Part shown: positions 17,014 to 25,928 of the stretch, one piece after another
Layout: every line of letters starts with the position of its first letter
Position numbering within the stretch: the stretch's first letter is position 1
DNA from: Piscibacillus halophilus
GTDB taxonomy: Bacteria > Bacillota > Bacilli > Bacillales > Alkalibacillaceae
DNA length: 64,000 nt
Assembly (NCBI RefSeq): GCF_900110685.1
Contig: NZ_FOES01000002.1
Location: 1 to 64,000 of the forward strand
Direction: 5' to 3'
Position numbers and translations under genes: made by a program
The notes under the pieces: model-generated
What the model saw: only the letters and a program-made list of their open reading frames with translations
What the model was told of the DNA's origin: nothing
The model's database searches: none

Positions 17014-17610
17014 TTAAAGATTTAAGTACCAGTCTTTAGCAGCCTCAACTTCATCACGTGTTAGTTGATGCCCCATGTTAGTCCAATGCAAGTCTACACT
17101 TATACCGGACTTTTCTAAACTTGTTTTTAGTTCTTCAGCTTCTGATGCTGGACAAATAGGATCATTTTTACCTGCACCAATGAAAACGTTAAGATTTGAA
17201 TGGTTTGGTAAATGAATTCCACGACGCGGAACCATCGGATGAAACAGCATGGCGCCTTTTAGAGTATCTTGATAGTGATACAACAGGCTTCCAGCAATAT
17301 TAGCACCGTTGGAATAACCAACAGCATATACTTGATCACGATCAAATCCGTATTCTTGACTCTTTTCATCCAAAAAGTCATTTAACTCTTTCGTTCTCTT
17401 TATAAGGTCTTCTTCATCAAAAACGCCTTCTGCAACCCTTCTAAAGAATCGATTCATTCCATTTTCATTTACATTTCCCCTAACACTTAATATATTAGCT
17501 TCAGGGTCAATCATATCTGCAAGAGGTAATAAATCCTCTTCGTTTCCACCAGTACCGTGTAATAACAACAATGTCTTCTCATTTTGTCCTTCACGAAAGA
17601 TATGCTTCAT
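17014..17610 (-). CDS. Alpha/beta hydrolase, carboxylesterase (MhqD-like)
   Basis: A 198-residue serine hydrolase of the phospholipase/carboxylesterase family. It has the oxyanion segment LLLLHGTGGNEEDL, the nucleophile GYSNGAN, the acid in GAGKNDPICP and the histidine in NMGHQL. Proteins of this type in Bacillus (MhqD and relatives) are linked to quinone and electrophile stress, often beside an MhqO ring-cleaving dioxygenase; no such partner is present here, so the substrate is open. ATG at 17610 follows GGAGGG. It stands alone between terminators. Confidence 0.8.
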   Translation of the reverse strand: MKHIFREGQNEKTLLLLHGTGGNEEDLLPLADMIDPEANILSVRGNVNENGMNRFFRRVAEGVFDEEDLIKRTKELNDFLDEKSQEYGFDRDQVYAVGYSNGANIAGSLLYHYQDTLKGAMLFHPMVPRRGIHLPNHSNLNVFIGAGKNDPICPASEAEELKTSLEKSGISVDLHWTNMGHQLTRDEVEAAKDWYLNL

Positions 17611-17676
17611 GAAAACCCTCCTAATTTATCTTGAATTCAAAATAAATTATACTTAATTATTCATCTTCAGTCAAAG

Positions 17677-17710
17677 AAAGCAGTTTCCAACTTATAGCTG
17701 AAAACTGCTT
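17677..17710 (-). terminator. Terminator downstream of the DUF6501-like gene
   Basis: AAGCAGTTT and AAACTGCTT arms around a 13-base middle form a stem; on the minus strand it is followed by TCTTTG. It lies 18 bases past the stop of the 67-residue gene. Confidence 0.65.
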
Positions 17711-17727
17711 GCCTTCCATGTTGATGA

Positions 17728-17931
17728 TCACTGTTCGTCAAAATAATCCTTTAAAAATCCACCCATTTTTCCGGAATCATCGACAATAAAATAAAATTCT
17801 TCAGTCTCATTTTTGACATCATAAACTTTACCTTGAGTTAAAACATTCTCAACCGTAAATTTCTTAGCATTCGTATTCGTGCACTTAATTTGCTTAATTG
17901 TCTCATTATTATACCAAGTTTTATGAATCAT
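17728..17931 (-). CDS. Small conserved protein (DUF6501-like)
   Basis: A 67-residue protein with no signal or membrane segment. Its sequence (TWYNNETIKQIKCTNTNAKKF, then VYDVKNETEEFYFIVDDSGKMGG) matches a short conserved Bacillaceae family of unknown function that I believe is DUF6501. The C-terminal VxDDSGKxGGFxKDYF segment suggests a small beta-barrel. It lies 11 bases downstream of msrAB on the same strand and ends at a terminator, so the two are likely co-transcribed. AGGTG precedes the ATG. Confidence 0.65.
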   Translation of the reverse strand: MIHKTWYNNETIKQIKCTNTNAKKFTVENVLTQGKVYDVKNETEEFYFIVDDSGKMGGFLKDYFDEQ

Positions 17932-17942
17932 ATGATCACCTC

Positions 17943-18896
17943 TTATTTATCTTCAAATAATACTTTATATTTACCGTAACCTTTTTCTTCTAATTCTTCG
18001 ACGGGGATAAATTTTAAAGCAGCTGAGTTAATACAGTATCTCATACCGCCTTCTGCCACAGGCCCATCATCAAAGACATGTCCTAAATGAGAGTCCGCAT
18101 ATGAACTTCTAACTTCAATACGTCTCATTCCATGCGATGTATCTAAATTCTCTTCTAATTGAGCAATTGGTCGTGTAAAGCTTGGCCAACCACACCCCGC
18201 ATCATATTTATCTCTTGAAGAAAAGAGTGGTTCACCGCTAACGACATCAACATAAATTCCATCGCCTTCGTGATCCCAATATTCATTTTGAAACGGTACT
18301 TCAGTGGCATCTTCCTGAGTGACTTTATATTGAATATCTGTTAGTTGTTCACGCAACTTCTCTTTGTCTTTTTTCTTCCAATTTTCTTCTATAAACGCTT
18401 TACGCCCTGACCCTTTTTTATACATATTATAATGAAGAGAGTTTTTCTTATAATAATCTTGATGATAATCTTCTGCAGGATAAAATTTCTTTGCTTCTCG
18501 AATTTCTACAACAATTGGTTGATTGAATTTTCCGCTTTCAATCAACTTTTGCTTAGATTGTTCTGCAAGTGCCTTTTGCTTTTCGTTATGATAGAAAATG
18601 ACTGGCTTATATGATTCTCCGCGATCATTAAACTGACCTTCGTAATCCGTTGGATCAATTTGTTGCCAATAAACTTCTAATAATTGCTCATAAGGGAATA
18701 TATCTGGGTTAAATGTTATTTGTACAGCTTCAACATGACCTGTTGTCTCAGAACATACCTCTTCATATGTTGGATCTTCAGTATGACCACCTGTATAGCC
18801 AGATATAATTTCTTCAATACCTGGCCGACGATCAAATGGTTCTACCATACACCAAAAACAGCCACCTGCAAATGTTGCTTTTTCAAATTGTGCCAT
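17943..18896 (-). CDS. msrAB: Fused methionine sulfoxide reductase MsrA-MsrB
   Basis: Reduces both S- and R-sulfoxides of methionine in one polypeptide. The N-terminal MsrA domain (1-170) has GGCFWCM and [11 protein letters not shown]. The C-terminal MsrB domain (about 180-317) has [20 protein letters not shown] and the catalytic cysteine in [11 protein letters not shown]. The two pairs of zinc-binding CxxC are absent, so this is the zinc-free MsrB form. ATG 18896 is chosen since GAGGTG lies 8 bases upstream; the GTG at 18905 overlaps that site. It follows the VrrA-like gene by 11 bases and precedes the small DUF6501-like gene, making a three-gene unit. Confidence 0.93.
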   Translation of the reverse strand: MAQFEKATFAGGCFWCMVEPFDRRPGIEEIISGYTGGHTEDPTYEEVCSETTGHVEAVQITFNPDIFPYEQLLEVYWQQIDPTDYEGQFNDRGESYKPVIFYHNEKQKALAEQSKQKLIESGKFNQPIVVEIREAKKFYPAEDYHQDYYKKNSLHYNMYKKGSGRKAFIEENWKKKDKEKLREQLTDIQYKVTQEDATEVPFQNEYWDHEGDGIYVDVVSGEPLFSSRDKYDAGCGWPSFTRPIAQLEENLDTSHGMRRIEVRSSYADSHLGHVFDDGPVAEGGMRYCINSAALKFIPVEELEEKGYGKYKVLFEDK

Positions 18897-18907
18897 TTCA
18901 ATCACCT

Positions 18908-19444
18908 CTAAATATATAATTTAGGTCTTGGAAATTCACTTTCACCTTTAATGTTTTTAGACTTTCTCTTGTTTTGTGTTGGTGTCTTTGAACGATGTGT
19001 TTCAGACTTCTCTTCACGTTCAGTTTCCTTTACCTTATCAATCTGATCTTCATCCTCTGTAACTGGTTGGAAGTCCTCAGTTTCTACTTTTTCCTCTCCC
19101 TCTTCCTCATCATTTTCCATCATTATTTTAACCATATCAATAAACATGGGGAAGTTCTTAACAAAAGGCCCATATTGTTTAATATAAGGAGATACTTGTT
19201 GTATAATACCTAACCCTTTTTGAACATGATTTAATGTTTCATATAATTGAGCATATTTCGAAGCCATTCCTGGGGCCCCAAAAGATGTTTGTGAAAAAGG
19301 GCCCACCTGATTCTTTCCTAATAAATTATGAAAAATTCTATTCAACCCCTTTTTTTGTGGCATTGGTTGAAAAAAGGGTTGATGATAATGAGGATATTGA
19401 TGCCACTGGTGATCCATTGGTGATTGAAAGTCAAACGGATTCAT
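18908..19444 (-). CDS. VrrA/YqfQ-like low-complexity protein
   Basis: 178 residues in three parts: an N-terminal segment rich in His, Gln, Pro and Phe ([18 protein letters not shown]), a conserved helical core (about 60-105: [30 protein letters not shown]), and a charged tail rich in Glu, Lys and Thr ending [13 protein letters not shown]. The core resembles YqfQ/VrrA of Bacillus, known for variable repeat regions. Function is unknown; a spore or cell-surface role has been proposed for relatives. GGAGGAA precedes the ATG. It seems to be the first gene of the unit with msrAB. Confidence 0.6.
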   Translation of the reverse strand: MNPFDFQSPMDHQWHQYPHYHQPFFQPMPQKKGLNRIFHNLLGKNQVGPFSQTSFGAPGMASKYAQLYETLNHVQKGLGIIQQVSPYIKQYGPFVKNFPMFIDMVKIMMENDEEEGEEKVETEDFQPVTEDEDQIDKVKETEREEKSETHRSKTPTQNKRKSKNIKGESEFPRPKLYI

Positions 19445-19519
19445 CGTCTATTCCTCCTTCGTAATCATAATATATACTACGAAATAGACGAGTATCTTGT
19501 TTAGGCAAATGACATATTT

Positions 19520-20182
19520 TTAAAAACACCAATCAATCTTTGATTTCCCATGTTCTGATAGATATGTATTTGTTTTAGAAAAAGGCTGACTGCCAAAAAA
19601 ACCACGATGTGCAGAAAGCGGACTAGGGTGTGGTGCGGTCAATATTAGATGGCGACTCTCATCAATATTTACACCTTTTTTCTGTGCATGCTTACCCCAA
19701 AGGATAAATACAACATGATCTTTATGATTATTTAATACTTCTATGACGCGATCGGTAAGTCGCTCCCAACCCAATTGTTTATGTGAATGAGCTTTTGCTT
19801 CCTCAACTGTTAAAACAGTGTTTAAAAGCAGTACCCCTTGTTCTGCCCAATGAGATAAATCACCATGTGGAGGATGCGCACAGCCTAAATCATTTATTAA
19901 TTCCTTATAAATATTTTTTAGTGAAGGAGGAAGTGCAAGTCCTTTATTTACTGAAAAACTCAAACCATTAGCCTGTCCTTGCCCATGATATGGATCTTGT
20001 CCTAATATCACAACCTTCGTTTTTTGAAAAGATGTTAAATTTAACGCTTTAAAAATTTGATCCTTTGGGGGATAAATTTTCTTGGTCTCATACAGCGTTT
20101 CCACCTTAGTCATCATTCGATTAAAAAAAGGTTGTTGCAATTCTTCATCTAAATACTGTTTCCAATCACTTTGTATATTCAA
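19520..20182 (-). CDS. ung: Uracil-DNA glycosylase
   Basis: Removes uracil from DNA, starting base-excision repair. Family 1 motifs are complete: the water-activating loop GQDPYHG at 61-67 (Asp63), the uracil-binding LLLNTVLTVE region, and the DNA-intercalation loop HPSPLSAHRGF near 186. The 220-residue length is normal. AGGGAGGGG is just upstream of the ATG. It lies 67 bases downstream of the DUF2584-like gene, the same order as near ung in several bacilli. Confidence 0.96.
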   Translation of the reverse strand: MNIQSDWKQYLDEELQQPFFNRMMTKVETLYETKKIYPPKDQIFKALNLTSFQKTKVVILGQDPYHGQGQANGLSFSVNKGLALPPSLKNIYKELINDLGCAHPPHGDLSHWAEQGVLLLNTVLTVEEAKAHSHKQLGWERLTDRVIEVLNNHKDHVVFILWGKHAQKKGVNIDESRHLILTAPHPSPLSAHRGFFGSQPFSKTNTYLSEHGKSKIDWCF

Positions 20183-20249
20183 TCAGACCCCTCCCTATTA
20201 AATTTCCTGGGAAAGCGCATTATAACTGTAATTTCGACATATTACGTTT

Positions 20250-20498
20250 TTAATTGACAGAACGTAACGAGATTAACTGATAATGACAAATCGTTTGTTG
20301 ATTTTCAAAAACTAATTTCACAACTTTGGCGACACCTTTTTTATCATATCCAGGCTTCCGCACGACTTCAACCGTCTCATCTATTGGGAATAACTTATAA
20401 CCATCAAACGTAATTTCAAAAATATCATGATCTTCTTTGATTCGTTTTTCGTCACCGTTTGTGACAATTCTCCATTCCATAGTTAAAGGTGTTGGCAT
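20250..20498 (-). CDS. Conserved small protein (DUF2584-like)
   Basis: An 82-residue soluble protein, MPTPLTMEWRIVTNG at its start, a middle FEITFDGYKLFPIDETVEV and an end CHYQLISLRSVN. The pattern is that of a short Bacillaceae family I believe is DUF2584, of unknown function and predicted beta-rich fold. GAGGTGAG lies before the ATG. It is upstream of ung on the same strand and may be co-transcribed with it. Confidence 0.65.
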   Translation of the reverse strand: MPTPLTMEWRIVTNGDEKRIKEDHDIFEITFDGYKLFPIDETVEVVRKPGYDKKGVAKVVKLVFENQQTICHYQLISLRSVN

Positions 20499-20673
20499 CT
20501 AACTCACCTCTCATCAATCAATTTAAATTAGTTATATTATATCATGAGACGTAGACTTAATGGGATTTACAGCTTTAATTTATAAAGGTTCACCCACGCT
20601 GTTTTGAGATTGCCCATACATTTTCCTATGTGAATGCATAATTTACAAGTGAAACGAAAGGGAGGAATGAAAC

Positions 20674-20754
20674 ATGGGCCATAAATATGGTGGTGGATTC
20701 ACTTTAATCGTTGTATTGTTCATTCTTTTAATCATTGTAGGAAGCTCTTATTAG
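20674..20754 (+). CDS. YjcZ-family sporulation peptide
   Basis: A 26-residue peptide, MGHKYGGGF followed by one hydrophobic helix (TLIVVLFILLIIVG) and SSY. GGGAGG lies 6 bases before the ATG. This is the pattern of the tiny membrane peptides (YjcZ family) made during sporulation and often present in many copies. It is the only plus-strand gene in this gap. The rest of 20499-20845 holds no other coding frame that I can support. Confidence 0.8.
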   Translation: MGHKYGGGFTLIVVLFILLIIVGSSY

Positions 20755-20821
20755 TAAGGTTCCTCAGAACTTTATTGATAATAAAAATGCTTTAAAAAAG
20801 CGAAGACCTACAGAAAAAATT

Positions 20822-20847
20822 AACCAGGTGACAAGAATCACCTGGTT
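20822..20847 (-). terminator. Terminator at the end of the tat-yozE unit
   Basis: AACCAGGTGA (20822-20831) pairs with TCACCTGGTT (20838-20847). On the minus strand it overlaps the yozE stop and is followed by a TTTTTT run. Confidence 0.8.
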
Positions 20848-21064
20848 AATTTATTTGAATATATTCTTCCCACACTTGATCAAAAGTCGTTAAAGCCTCA
20901 GAAAAAGGTGTGTGATATTCTAAGTACTGACTAATTTCTAAATAATCTGAGGAATGTTTCGGAAAATCATGATCATGAAACATCCAATCAGCTAAAGCCT
21001 TTCTTGAATCATTCTTTTCTTGTATTCCCCGATACATCATCATAAAATGGTAAAAAGATTTCAC
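20846..21064 (-). CDS. yozE: YozE family protein
   Basis: A 72-residue protein of the YozE/SAM-like fold: KSFYHFMMMYRG at the N-terminus, then LADWMFHDHDFPKHSSDYLEI and a tail FDQVWEEYI. These match the YozE family, small helical proteins of unknown function with a fold resembling SAM domains. It follows tatC by 13 bases on the same strand and ends at a terminator, so it is the last gene of the tat operon here. AGGATGGTG precedes the ATG. Confidence 0.85.
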   Translation of the reverse strand: MKSFYHFMMMYRGIQEKNDSRKALADWMFHDHDFPKHSSDYLEISQYLEYHTPFSEALTTFDQVWEEYIQIN

Positions 21065-21077
21065 TTAAACACCATCC

Positions 21078-21842
21078 TTAATCCTCTTCTAGTTTCTCCA
21101 AATGTTTCATACGACGTTTGTGTACGATTGCTGACATAAGAATAGCAATTTCATAAAGTATAATTAACGGTGCTGCCACAAGGATCTGCAATATAAAGTC
21201 AGGTGGTGATAACATTGTTCCTAAAATAACTAAAATAAGATATGCGTACTTTCTTGTCTTTCTCATAAAAGAAGGTTCAATAATACCTAAGCTTGTTAAA
21301 AACATAGCAATTAATGGGACCTCAAAGAATATAGCAAAAGGAAGCGTAATTTGCATGACAAATTTAAAATAGTTTACTGCCGTAAACATTTCATTTACTA
21401 GACCCTCACCTAAGTCTAATAAAAACTGTAAAATGAGGTCTTTAATAACGAAATATCCAAATACTAATCCTAATAAAAATAAAATAAACAGAGCCGGAAT
21501 ATACATTAAACTGACTTTTCGCTCATGTGAAGTCAATCCAGGTCTTATAAACAACCATAATTGAAATGCAAAAAACGGCAATGTCACAATAATTCCAGTA
21601 ACAGTTGCTATTATGATATATATCCAAATGATTTCAAAAGGACTTAAAACATTTAAGGTAAAATCAACATCTCGCTCCATAAAGCGGTAGATCTCTTCTA
21701 CATAAATAAAACCCGCTCCAAAAGATAGTATAAAGACGATTAACGTCCATATTAGACGTTTTCGTAATTCTCCTAAATGTTCTGTCCAGTCCATAACCTC
21801 TTGTTCTTGATTAGCTTGTTGTTGTTCTTCCATTGGATTCAT
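21078..21842 (-). CDS. tatC: Twin-arginine translocase subunit TatC
   Basis: The signal-recognising core of the Tat pathway, which exports folded proteins. Six transmembrane helices are visible in 254 residues. The N-terminal cytoplasmic motif DWTEHLGELRKRL, which contacts the twin-arginine signal, is present, as are SPFEIIW and FEVPLIAMFL. It lies 42 bases after the second tatA gene. A likely client, the Rieske protein QcrA with an SRRQFL signal, is encoded at 59154-59663. Confidence 0.95.
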   Translation of the reverse strand: MNPMEEQQQANQEQEVMDWTEHLGELRKRLIWTLIVFILSFGAGFIYVEEIYRFMERDVDFTLNVLSPFEIIWIYIIIATVTGIIVTLPFFAFQLWLFIRPGLTSHERKVSLMYIPALFILFLLGLVFGYFVIKDLILQFLLDLGEGLVNEMFTAVNYFKFVMQITLPFAIFFEVPLIAMFLTSLGIIEPSFMRKTRKYAYLILVILGTMLSPPDFILQILVAAPLIILYEIAILMSAIVHKRRMKHLEKLEED

Positions 21843-21884
21843 CCTTTATTACTTCATAAAATAAGATGTAAGGGAAATTCCCCC

Positions 21885-22106
21885 TTACACCTTATCATTC
21901 TTTGAATCATTAGAATCTGAAATTTTGTCTTGTTTCTTTTGTTGGCTTTGGTCGTCAGACATTAAATCGCTAGTGGCCTTTTTAAATTCCTTTAAAGACG
22001 AACCAAAAGCTTTACCGATTTCAGGTAATTTAGACGGCCCAAAAACAATTAAAAGTACAATGACGATTAAAACTAATCCCGGAATACCTATATTTGCAGG
22101 ATTCAT
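21885..22106 (-). CDS. tatA: Twin-arginine translocase subunit TatA (second copy)
   Basis: 73 residues: an N-terminal membrane helix ([16 protein letters not shown]), the [13 protein letters not shown] hinge with its conserved Phe/Gly, then an amphipathic helix ([10 protein letters not shown]) and a charged tail. TatA oligomers form the transport path. It lies between the other tatA and tatC, with 21 bases before it, AGGTG before the ATG, and about 55% visible identity to its neighbour, so the pair looks like a tandem duplication. Confidence 0.93.
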   Translation of the reverse strand: MNPANIGIPGLVLIVIVLLIVFGPSKLPEIGKAFGSSLKEFKKATSDLMSDDQSQQKKQDKISDSNDSKNDKV

Positions 22107-22127
22107 ACGATCACCTCGTTAGGCAAG

Positions 22128-22307
22128 TTATTGATGATCAATCGTTTTCTTCGAAGACTGTTCATCATCTGTTAACTCTTTAGTTGATTTTTTAAATTCT
22201 TTTAGTGTTTTACCTAAAGCTTCTCCTAGTTCAGGTAACTTCTTCGGTCCGAATATGATTAATAGAATTAATACAATTAAGATTAATCCTGGTAAACCTA
22301 TAGACAT
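22128..22307 (-). CDS. tatA: Twin-arginine translocase subunit TatA (first copy, 59 aa)
   Basis: A short Tat[22 protein letters not shown], then [22 protein letters not shown] and a tail rich in Asp, Glu, Ser and Lys. GGAAGGTG lies before the ATG at 22307. All TatA hallmarks are there (membrane helix, FGPKKLPE hinge, amphipathic helix). It is first in the tatA-tatA-tatC order. Two different TatA proteins per TatC may allow mixed pores or client preference; this is inference. Confidence 0.92.
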   Translation of the reverse strand: MSIGLPGLILIVLILLIIFGPKKLPELGEALGKTLKEFKKSTKELTDDEQSSKKTIDHQ

Positions 22308-22411
22308 TATAACACCTTCCGCTGATTATTTAACAACTCTATTGTCGCTGATTTGTCCACTATTTGCAAATTATATATGACTCTGTAATAAAACGTTCAA
22401 TAATTCTCATC

Positions 22412-22894
22412 TTAACGTTTGCGTTCATAGACATAATAAGTATGTTCGTAAGGGTTTCTTTCATCCGTTTCCCCTTTAAGTTCTTCAACAACTTTCCATT
22501 CAGAGAAATCTATAGAAGGAAAATAAGTATCACCATCAAATGTATCATGAATTCGCGTTATATACAGTCGATCAGCAATTGGCAAAGCCATCTTAAACAA
22601 TTCTGCACCACCGATTAGAAACACCTCATCATCGTTTAAATAAGGCTTTAATTCATCAATCGAATGTATAACGGTGCAACCTTCTGCATTATATGATAAA
22701 TCGCGAGTTAAAACGATATTTTGGCGGTTCGGCAACGGACGGCCAATTGATTCATATGTTTTTCGACCCATAGCAATTGTGTGCCCAGTTGTGACCTTCT
22801 TAAAATATTTTAAATCATTAGGTAAATACCATGGTAAGTCATTATCTTTTCCAATAACATTGTTTTCATCCATGGCTAATATAAACGATAGCAT
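22412..22894 (-). CDS. dfrA: Dihydrofolate reductase
   Basis: Reduces dihydrofolate to tetrahydrofolate with NADPH, recycling the dihydrofolate made by thymidylate synthase. Family motifs: MDENNVIGKDNDLPWYLPNDLKYFK with the catalytic acidic residue, TIAMGRKTYESIGRPLPNR, and the NADPH loop VFLIGGAELF. The 160-residue length is normal. It starts 11 bases after thyA on the same strand, the classic thyA-dfrA operon. No resistance-type change can be judged by eye. Confidence 0.96.
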   Translation of the reverse strand: MLSFILAMDENNVIGKDNDLPWYLPNDLKYFKKVTTGHTIAMGRKTYESIGRPLPNRQNIVLTRDLSYNAEGCTVIHSIDELKPYLNDDEVFLIGGAELFKMALPIADRLYITRIHDTFDGDTYFPSIDFSEWKVVEELKGETDERNPYEHTYYVYERKR

Positions 22895-22905
22895 ATGTTC
22901 AACTC

Positions 22906-23865
22906 CTATACGGCAATTGGTGCTTTAATGGCTGGGTGTGGATTGTAATTTTCCACTTTAATATCTTCCACATCAAAATCAAAGACAGATTCTAGATCAT
23001 CGTTTAAGACGAGAGTTGGCAAAGGTTTAGGGTCTCTCGATAGCTGTTCTTTAACTTGATCAAAATGATTATGATAAATATGTGCGTCACCTATGGTATG
23101 AATAAATTCTCCGACTTCTAAGCCACATTCTTTAGCAATTAGATGAGTGAGTAACGAATAGCTTGCAATGTTAAATGGAATTCCTAAGAAAATGTCTCCA
23201 CTTCTTTGATACAGTTGACAAGATAGCTTTCCATCTTGTACATAAAATTGAAATAACGTATGGCAAGGTGGTAACGCCATGGATGGGACATCTTCAGGGT
23301 TCCATGCTGATACAATCAGACGCCTTGACTGAGGAGATTTCTTAATATTTTCAATCACCTGTGCAATTTGATCAATGGTTTCATTCGTCGAACTCTTCCA
23401 GTGACGCCATTGTTTTCCATAAACATCTCCTAAGTGACCAAATTTTTCAGCAAACTCATCATCTTCAAGAACTGCTTTTTTAAATCGTTTCATTTGCTCT
23501 TCATATTGTTTATTAAAATCTGGGTCTTGCTGAGAACGAAGTCCGAAGTCCGTCATATCTGGTCCATCATATTCGTCACTTTCAACCCAATTTTTAAATG
23601 CCCATTCATTCCAAATGTTATTGTTATGAGAAAGTAAATAACGGATATTTGTATCACCTTTTAAAAACCATAACAACTCACTGACAATTAACCTGAATGG
23701 TACGCGCTTAGTCGTTAATAAAGGAAAGCCTTCCTCTAAATCAAACCTCATTTGATATCCAAATACTGAACGAGTTCCAGTACCAGTACGATCTCCTCGA
23801 TCAGAACCATTTTTTAATACGTGTCTACATAAATCCAAATATTGTTGTTCATTCCTATGTACCAT
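22906..23865 (-). CDS. thyA: Thymidylate synthase
   Basis: Methylates dUMP to dTMP using methylenetetrahydrofolate. The catalytic cysteine is in [12 protein letters not shown] (about residue 199), with [16 protein letters not shown], the arginine motif [14 protein letters not shown] and the HIYHNHFDQ folate site. At 319 residues it is the long form with a roughly 50-residue insert ([20 protein letters not shown]...), as in Lactobacillus ThyA, unlike the 264-residue type. AGGTGGGAGG lies before the ATG. The promoter is at 23893-23920. Confidence 0.97.
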   Translation of the reverse strand: MVHRNEQQYLDLCRHVLKNGSDRGDRTGTGTRSVFGYQMRFDLEEGFPLLTTKRVPFRLIVSELLWFLKGDTNIRYLLSHNNNIWNEWAFKNWVESDEYDGPDMTDFGLRSQQDPDFNKQYEEQMKRFKKAVLEDDEFAEKFGHLGDVYGKQWRHWKSSTNETIDQIAQVIENIKKSPQSRRLIVSAWNPEDVPSMALPPCHTLFQFYVQDGKLSCQLYQRSGDIFLGIPFNIASYSLLTHLIAKECGLEVGEFIHTIGDAHIYHNHFDQVKEQLSRDPKPLPTLVLNDDLESVFDFDVEDIKVENYNPHPAIKAPIAV

Positions 23866-23892
23866 GGTTATCCTCCCACCTTATTTTACTAT

Positions 23893-23920
23893 ATTGTAAC
23901 AAATAAAGTTGTCCTGTCAT
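23893..23920 (-). promoter_or_regulatory. Housekeeping promoter of thyA-dfrA
   Basis: On the minus strand ATGACA (-35) and TACAAT (-10) are separated by 16 bases, about 28 bases before the thyA start. Confidence 0.5.
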
Positions 23921-23977
23921 AGATTCTAGATGCCCTCATATAATACCAACATCATAAATAGAAAAGGTGATGGTTAG

Positions 23978-24970
23978 ATGGTTAAAAAGAAAAACAGGCA
24001 CCCAATCATTATGAGCACTATGGCTGGTAGTATTGCGTTCAGCTCCCCTCTTGCCTTCACTTTACCTGTAGAAGCAATCTCCAAAGAACAATTCGAAGAA
24101 CTACAAAAACTGTCCTACGGAGAGCACCATGAAGCTGTGGTACATTTGCAACGCAAACTTAAAACATTAAAATACTATCAAGGTACATATTCTCCTGAAT
24201 ACGATGCCTTAACCGAACATGCATTAAAAATGTTTCAAGAGGAAAACGAGCTAAATGCTACTGGTAAAGCGGATGAAACAACGTATTTAAAAATTGAAGA
24301 AGAACTCAATTCCCACCATAAAGAAGTAATTGAAAAGTATGCAACAAAAATCCAACACGGAGAACAATCTAATCGTGTCAAGCAAGTTCAAATGGCATTA
24401 GAGCATTTTGGTTTTTATCAAGATGAAATAGATTCAATAGCTGGTCCAGCCACTAAAACAGCATTGGAACGAATGAACAAGGCACATCAATTGGAGCTAG
24501 ATTTATCCGATTATAACCAAATTGTTCATGTTTCAGAGCGTGAGTCTCAAGAAAACAATGTCCAGCAAGCTGTTCAAACAAAGTCTCAGGCAGAGGTTCA
24601 ACCATCTGCTCAATCAGATTCAGTAACATCAACCGCCAAAAACTATATGGGTTCTCCATATGTGTGGGGTGGTACTTCCCCTTCAGGTTTTGATTGTAGT
24701 GGCTTTTTACAGTATGTTTTTGAACAACACGGAATTTCATTGCCAAGAACAGTAGATAGTATTTATTACTCCACAAAACCAGTCGATCAACCAAGTGTTG
24801 GAGACCTTGTATTCTTCGAAACATATAAACCAGGTCCATCCCATGCTGGAATTTATTTAGGAGATGGTAACTTTATTCACGCCGGTTTAAGTAGTGGTGT
24901 CACCATTAGTAACATGAATAATTCTTATTGGAGTTCTCGATATATAGGTCCTAGAAGGGTCGCTAACTAA
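23978..24970 (+). CDS. Secreted NlpC/P60 (C40) cell-wall hydrolase
   Basis: A DL-endopeptidase expected to cut D-Glu to diaminopimelate bonds of peptidoglycan. A Sec signal (about 1-33, ending LPVEA) precedes two peptidoglycan-binding_1 repeats (HHEAVVHLQRKLKTLKYYQG and SNRVKQVQMALEHFGFYQD), a Gln/Ser linker, and the C40 domain with catalytic Cys in GFDCSGFLQY, His in PSHAGIYLG and third residue in NFIHAG. The organisation resembles LytE/CwlS-type autolysins but uses PG_binding_1 instead of LysM. AAAGGTGATGG precedes the ATG. Its TAA shares bases with the TAG of the convergent DUF72 gene. Confidence 0.92.
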   Translation: MVKKKNRHPIIMSTMAGSIAFSSPLAFTLPVEAISKEQFEELQKLSYGEHHEAVVHLQRKLKTLKYYQGTYSPEYDALTEHALKMFQEENELNATGKADETTYLKIEEELNSHHKEVIEKYATKIQHGEQSNRVKQVQMALEHFGFYQDEIDSIAGPATKTALERMNKAHQLELDLSDYNQIVHVSERESQENNVQQAVQTKSQAEVQPSAQSDSVTSTAKNYMGSPYVWGGTSPSGFDCSGFLQYVFEQHGISLPRTVDSIYYSTKPVDQPSVGDLVFFETYKPGPSHAGIYLGDGNFIHAGLSSGVTISNMNNSYWSSRYIGPRRVAN

Positions 24971-25812
24971 AACAAATTCATCTGACTTGGATTTAAATTC
25001 TCATATTGAATGTTTAACAATCGTTGGAGTTGCTTTGCGTTATGATAAGCATCTCCACCAGAGTTGTTATTAAAGAGAACAGTAATTTGGTTGCTGTTCT
25101 CTTTTAATGTCAAAATCTGATCACGCCACTCTTCCAGTTCTTCATCATTATAATGATATAAAAAACGTACTTTACGCCAGTTCTCATTTCCATTTTGGTT
25201 CCACCCCATTACATTACGGCCATGAAACCTAATTAAAGTATTTTTAACATTTGTAACCTCTGGAACAGTCGGAATAGATCCTTCACCGGCTTGTGGTTCA
25301 TCACATATAGCATGGACCCATTTTTCTTCCCTCATAAACTTTAGAGTTGATTCTCGTACAGGATCTTCAAACCACGTCCGATTTCTAAACTCTAATGCGA
25401 GATCATATTGATCAAATTGTTCCCTAATAAACCTAAGTCGATTAACATTTTCCTTAGACAACTTAAACCAAGGTGGGAACTGAAATAAAATACAGTTTAA
25501 TTTATTTGCATCTAATAATGGTTGTATACCTGATTGATAATCCTTAAACATCGACTTAATATCTTTTCGAGTATATTGCTTTCGATCATGACCAGTGAAA
25601 GCTTGAAAGGCTTTAACGACAAATGAAAAATTTTCTGGTGTTTGTTTCTCCCATTTTTGATATTGTTCTTCATTCAAAATACTGTAAAATGCTGCATCCA
25701 ATTCAACCACAGGAAAATGTGCAGCATACGCCGCTAATTTATTCCTATACATATGTTCTTGTTCATGTATGTCTGGGTGGTCGCCCCAACCAGTCAAACC
25801 AATATGTATCAA
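24967..25812 (-). CDS. yunF: DUF72 family protein (YunF-like)
   Basis: A TIM-barrel protein of 281 residues. The start motif MIHIGLTGWGDHP, the central VELDAAFYSIL and FVVKAFQAFTGHD, and the C-terminal TVLFNNNSGGDAYHNA are typical of DUF72. The biochemical role is unsettled. TTG at 25812 is chosen because GAGAGGGAG ends 4-5 bases before it and because family members start exactly here; the longer frame to 25923 adds nothing conserved. Its TAG (24967-24969) overlaps the TAA of the convergent hydrolase gene. Confidence 0.85.
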   Translation of the reverse strand: MIHIGLTGWGDHPDIHEQEHMYRNKLAAYAAHFPVVELDAAFYSILNEEQYQKWEKQTPENFSFVVKAFQAFTGHDRKQYTRKDIKSMFKDYQSGIQPLLDANKLNCILFQFPPWFKLSKENVNRLRFIREQFDQYDLALEFRNRTWFEDPVRESTLKFMREEKWVHAICDEPQAGEGSIPTVPEVTNVKNTLIRFHGRNVMGWNQNGNENWRKVRFLYHYNDEELEEWRDQILTLKENSNQITVLFNNNSGGDAYHNAKQLQRLLNIQYENLNPSQMNLF

Positions 25813-25928
25813 TATTCTCCCTCTCTTGATAAGAATTCTTACATTTAGTATATCCAACATCGCTTGACGTTGTCTATATCCATCAGTTATACTTATAAGT
25901 ACAATAAAGATGTAAGGTATCATGAATT

